In this document: piece after piece, positions 61,328 through 64,000 of the stretch
Layout: every line of letters begins with the position of its first letter
Numbering within the stretch: position 1 is the first letter of the stretch
Source of the DNA: Caballeronia glathei
GTDB lineage: Bacteria > Pseudomonadota > Gammaproteobacteria > Burkholderiales > Burkholderiaceae
Direction: 5' to 3'
DNA: 64,000 nt
Assembly: GCF_000698595.1 (NCBI RefSeq)
Contig: NZ_JFHC01000028.1
Location: 1-64,000, forward strand
Notes under the pieces: model-generated
What the model saw: the letters and a program-made list of their open reading frames with translations, nothing else
Databases searched by the model: none
What the model was told of the DNA's origin: nothing
Translations under genes and position numbers: made by a program

Positions 61328-63250
61328 ATGGATATCTACAGCAGTTTCGCGACCCGCTTCGAAAAAACCCGAGAGGAGGAATTCTCGCTCGAAGAGTACC
61401 TCGCGCTCTGCAAAGAAGATCCTGCCACGTATGCAACAGCGGGCGAACGCATGTTGACGGCCATCGGGGAACCCGAGCACGTCGATACCCGTCTCGATCC
61501 GCGTTTATCGCGTGTGTTTGCGAACAAGGTCATCAAGGTGTATCCGGCATTCCGCGAGTTCTACGGAATGGAGGAAGTGATCGAACATGTCGTGTCGTAC
61601 TTCCGGCATGCCGCGCAAGGTCTTGAAGAAAAGAAGCAGATTCTCTATCTGCTCGGGCCTGTGGGCGGCGGCAAGTCGTCGATCGCCGAGCGCCTGAAGC
61701 AGCTCATGGAACGCGTGCCGTTCTATTCGATCAAGGGTTCGCCCGTGAACGAATCGCCGCTCGGCCTGTTCGACTACGACGAGGACGGCCCGGTGCTCGA
61801 AGAGCAGTACGGCATTCCGCGCCGCTATCTGAAGAACATCCTGAGCCCGTGGGCGGTCAAGCGCCTGCACGAGTACAACGGCGACATCCGCAAGTTCCGC
61901 GTCGTGCGGCGCTATCCGTCGATCCTTCGCCAGATCGGCATCGCGAAGACGGAGCCGGGCGACGAGAACAACCAGGACATCTCCTCGCTCGTCGGCAAGG
62001 TGGATATCCGCAAGCTCGAAACCTACTCGCAGGACGACGCCGACGCCTACAGCTACTCCGGTGGCCTGTGCCTCGCCAATCAGGGCCTGCTCGAGTTCGT
62101 CGAAATGTTCAAGGCGCCGATCAAGGTGCTGCACCCGCTCCTCACCGCCACCCAGGAAGGCAACTTCAAGGGCACGGAAGGGTTCGGCGCGATTCCGTTC
62201 GACGGCGTCATCCTCGCCCACTCGAACGAGTCGGAATGGAAGGCCTTCCGCAACAACAAGAACAACGAGGCGCTGCTCGACCGGATCTTCGTCGTGAAGG
62301 TGCCGTATTGCCTGCGCTACAGCGAAGAGGTGAAGATCTACGAGAAGCTTCTGCGCAACTCGTCGCTGGCCGAAGCGGTATGCGCGCCCGGCACGCTCAA
62401 GATGATGGCGCAGATGGCCGTGCTCACGCGCCTGCACGAGCCGGAGAACTCCAGCCTCTTTTCGAAGATGCAGGTGTACGACGGCGAGAACCTGAAAGAC
62501 ACGGACCCGAAGGCGAAGTCGTATCAGGAGTATCGCGACTTCGCGGGAGTCGACGAAGGCATGACCGGGGTCTCGACGCGCTTCGCGTTCAAGATTCTCT
62601 CGCGCGTGTTCAACTTCGATTCGACCGAAGTGGCGGCCAACCCCGTCCACCTGATGTACGTGCTCGAACAGCAGATCGAACGCGAGCAGTTCCCGCCGGA
62701 AACGGAGCAGAAGTACCTGTCCTTCATCAAGGACGTGCTCGCTTCGCGCTACGCGGAGTTCATCGGCAAGGAAATCCAGACGGCTTATCTGGAATCGTAT
62801 TCGGAGTATGGACAAAACATCTTCGATCGCTACGTGACGTACGCCGACTTCTGGATTCAGGACCAGGAGTTCCGCGACCACGACACCGGCGAGAGCTTCG
62901 ACCGCGCGGCACTGAACGCCGAGCTGGAGAAGATCGAGAAGCCTGCGGGCATCAGCAACCCGAAGGACTTCCGCAACGAGATCGTGAATTTCGTGTTGCG
63001 GGCGCGCGCGGCCAACGGCGGCAAGAACCCGGCGTGGATCAGCTACGAGAAGCTGCGCGTCGTGATCGAGAAGAAGATGTTCTCGAACACGGAAGAACTT
63101 TTGCCTGTGATTTCGTTCAACGCAAAAGGATCGGCGGAAGAACAGCGCAAGCATGAGGATTTCGTCAACCGGATGGTCGCGAAGGGCTACACGCCGAAGC
63201 AGGTGAGGCTCCTGTGCGACTGGTATCTCCGGGTTCGCAAGTCATCTTGA
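61328..63250 (+). CDS. prkA: PrkA family serine protein kinase
   Basis: A 640-aa AAA+-type serine protein kinase, found with yeaH and spoVR/ycgB in stress and stationary-phase regulons of many bacteria. The AAA part has a Walker A-like LLGPVGGGKSSIAERL at about residues 110-125. Family segments include KGSPVNESPLGLFDY and SGGLCLANQGLLEF and the C-terminal PrkA domain ending KQVRLLCDWYLRVRKSS. Length matches E. coli YeaG (644 aa). GAGGAGG lies 6 nt before the ATG. yeaH follows, with a gap of about 209 nt. Confidence 0.96.
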   Translation: MDIYSSFATRFEKTREEEFSLEEYLALCKEDPATYATAGERMLTAIGEPEHVDTRLDPRLSRVFANKVIKVYPAFREFYGMEEVIEHVVSYFRHAAQGLEEKKQILYLLGPVGGGKSSIAERLKQLMERVPFYSIKGSPVNESPLGLFDYDEDGPVLEEQYGIPRRYLKNILSPWAVKRLHEYNGDIRKFRVVRRYPSILRQIGIAKTEPGDENNQDISSLVGKVDIRKLETYSQDDADAYSYSGGLCLANQGLLEFVEMFKAPIKVLHPLLTATQEGNFKGTEGFGAIPFDGVILAHSNESEWKAFRNNKNNEALLDRIFVVKVPYCLRYSEEVKIYEKLLRNSSLAEAVCAPGTLKMMAQMAVLTRLHEPENSSLFSKMQVYDGENLKDTDPKAKSYQEYRDFAGVDEGMTGVSTRFAFKILSRVFNFDSTEVAANPVHLMYVLEQQIEREQFPPETEQKYLSFIKDVLASRYAEFIGKEIQTAYLESYSEYGQNIFDRYVTYADFWIQDQEFRDHDTGESFDRAALNAELEKIEKPAGISNPKDFRNEIVNFVLRARAANGGKNPAWISYEKLRVVIEKKMFSNTEELLPVISFNAKGSAEEQRKHEDFVNRMVAKGYTPKQVRLLCDWYLRVRKSS

Positions 63251-63459
63251 TGGGGGATGATCAAAACGTGACCAGATCGTGAGACCCTACGTATCAGGCC
63301 CGCGCACGGCCGCTTCGTTTTCCGGTGCATGCAGTGGCGCACCCCGAAGCGGCCAGGCGCGGGCGCCTTGCGAGGCGTGACACGGCAACCCGGCCGCAGC
63401 GCGCGGCACGAACGCCACGCAGCGCCTCGCTTCCTCGCCAATAACGCGGGAGACTGGAT

Positions 63460-64000
63460 GTGCTGCACCAAATCATCGACCGCAGGTTAGCCGGAAAGAA
63501 CAAGAGCATCGCCAACCGCGAGCGCTTCCTTCGCCGCGTGAAGAACTATATTCGCCGCGCCGTCTCGGACGCCGTGCGCGACCGCAGCATCAAGGATATT
63601 CAGAACACGCAGAGCATCACGATTCCGAAGAAGGACATCGCGGAGCCGTCGTTCCGCCATGGCCCCGGCGGCAAGCGTGAGCTCGTGCATCCCGGCAACG
63701 CCGACTACATACGCGGCGACAAGATTGCGCGCCCGCAAGGCGGCGCCGGAGGCGGCGGCAAGACCGCGAGCAACGAGGGCGAAGGGCAGGACGACTTCGT
63801 CTTCGAGCTTTCGCGCGAAGAGTTCATGCAGTATTTCTTCGACGACCTCGAACTGCCGCGCCTCGTGAAAACCCAGCTGCTCGCCGTGCCCACGTGGAAG
63901 AACGTCCGGGCGGGCTGGGCAGCCGAGGGCACGCCGAACAACATCGACGTGGTGCGCTCGCTTCGCAGCGCGCTCGGGCGCCGCATCGCGCTCGGCTCGC
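63460..64000 (+). CDS. yeaH: YeaH/YhbH family protein (DUF444), truncated by the window edge
   Basis: The N-terminal 180 residues of the partner of PrkA, function unknown. It reads [20 protein letters not shown], then [14 protein letters not shown], a Gly-rich [11 protein letters not shown] linker and [20 protein letters not shown], then [15 protein letters not shown]. These segments match E. coli YeaH closely. The best start is GTG 63460, because the frame carries no closer ATG; the preceding GGGAGAC is a plausible ribosome site. It continues beyond position 64000. It is probably in one operon with prkA. Confidence 0.9.
   Translation, partial: MLHQIIDRRLAGKNKSIANRERFLRRVKNYIRRAVSDAVRDRSIKDIQNTQSITIPKKDIAEPSFRHGPGGKRELVHPGNADYIRGDKIARPQGGAGGGGKTASNEGEGQDDFVFELSREEFMQYFFDDLELPRLVKTQLLAVPTWKNVRAGWAAEGTPNNIDVVRSLRSALGRRIALGS

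Overview
The window is GC-rich chromosomal DNA (about 65% G+C by eye) from a betaproteobacterium of the Burkholderiaceae, most likely Burkholderia, Paraburkholderia or Caballeronia. The support is gene order (tig-clpP-clpX-lon-hupB-tRNA-Val-tRNA-Asp-ppiD; ygfZ-mltG-tmk-holB), a single-chain 1354-aa PurL, and housekeeping proteins of typical Burkholderia type. No transposase, integrase, phage gene, plasmid replication gene, CRISPR array or rRNA was seen. The window looks like core chromosome with a few small anomalies.

Layout. 1-1308: a short heptanucleotide repeat and a glycerate kinase on the minus strand. 1606-10866: a protein-quality-control block (trigger factor, ClpP, ClpX, Lon, HU, two tRNAs, PpiD), each unit ended by a clear hairpin terminator. 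11020-17741: mostly minus-strand metabolic genes (lipoprotein, TesA esterase, Pgi, Nnr, a DadA-like oxidase), plus an orphan ABC ATPase divergent from tesA. 18252-22316: purL. 22410-26305: a minus-strand envelope and redox group (parvulin PPIase, BolA, YciB, MsrB, SelO). 26424-36129: a plus-strand acyl-CoA ligase, then a long beta-oxidation-like cluster (bifunctional hydratase/dehydrogenase, nicotinamidase-type hydrolase, thiolase, Dabb protein, hotdog thioesterase, MDR, SDR, HSL-type esterase). 36211-38034: NRDE/TANGO2 protein and YgfZ on the minus strand. 38113-42271: mltG-tmk-holB-GNAT-tatD. 42317-47985: periplasmic ankyrin protein, Rap1a/Tai-like protein, MscS channel, trehalose-6-phosphate synthase and a GT4 glycosyltransferase, suggesting an envelope and osmotic-stress theme. 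48111-50212: minus-strand YSC84 lipoprotein, small membrane protein and a triplicated PsiF protein. 50681-57737: a hypothetical gene and a complete ribose-type operon rbsBAC-rbsR-rbsK. 57938-60707: a chemoreceptor and a MhpD-type hydratase. 61052-64000: a candidate small ORF, prkA and the start of yeaH.

The most notable items are small. There is a 31% G+C island with a 27-codon ORF wedged between tmk and holB. A 38-codon ORF with a near-perfect Shine-Dalgarno sequence lies in the atypical leader of prkA, just after 13-bp tandem repeats. A 120-bp in-frame triplication forms the PsiF protein. Promoter/operator architectures are readable upstream of the rbs operon (LacI-type palindrome) and the beta-oxidation cluster (TetR-type palindrome over the -35). 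I did not find a convincing new multi-gene system; the small ORFs and the nicotinamidase inside the beta-oxidation cluster are the best leads.
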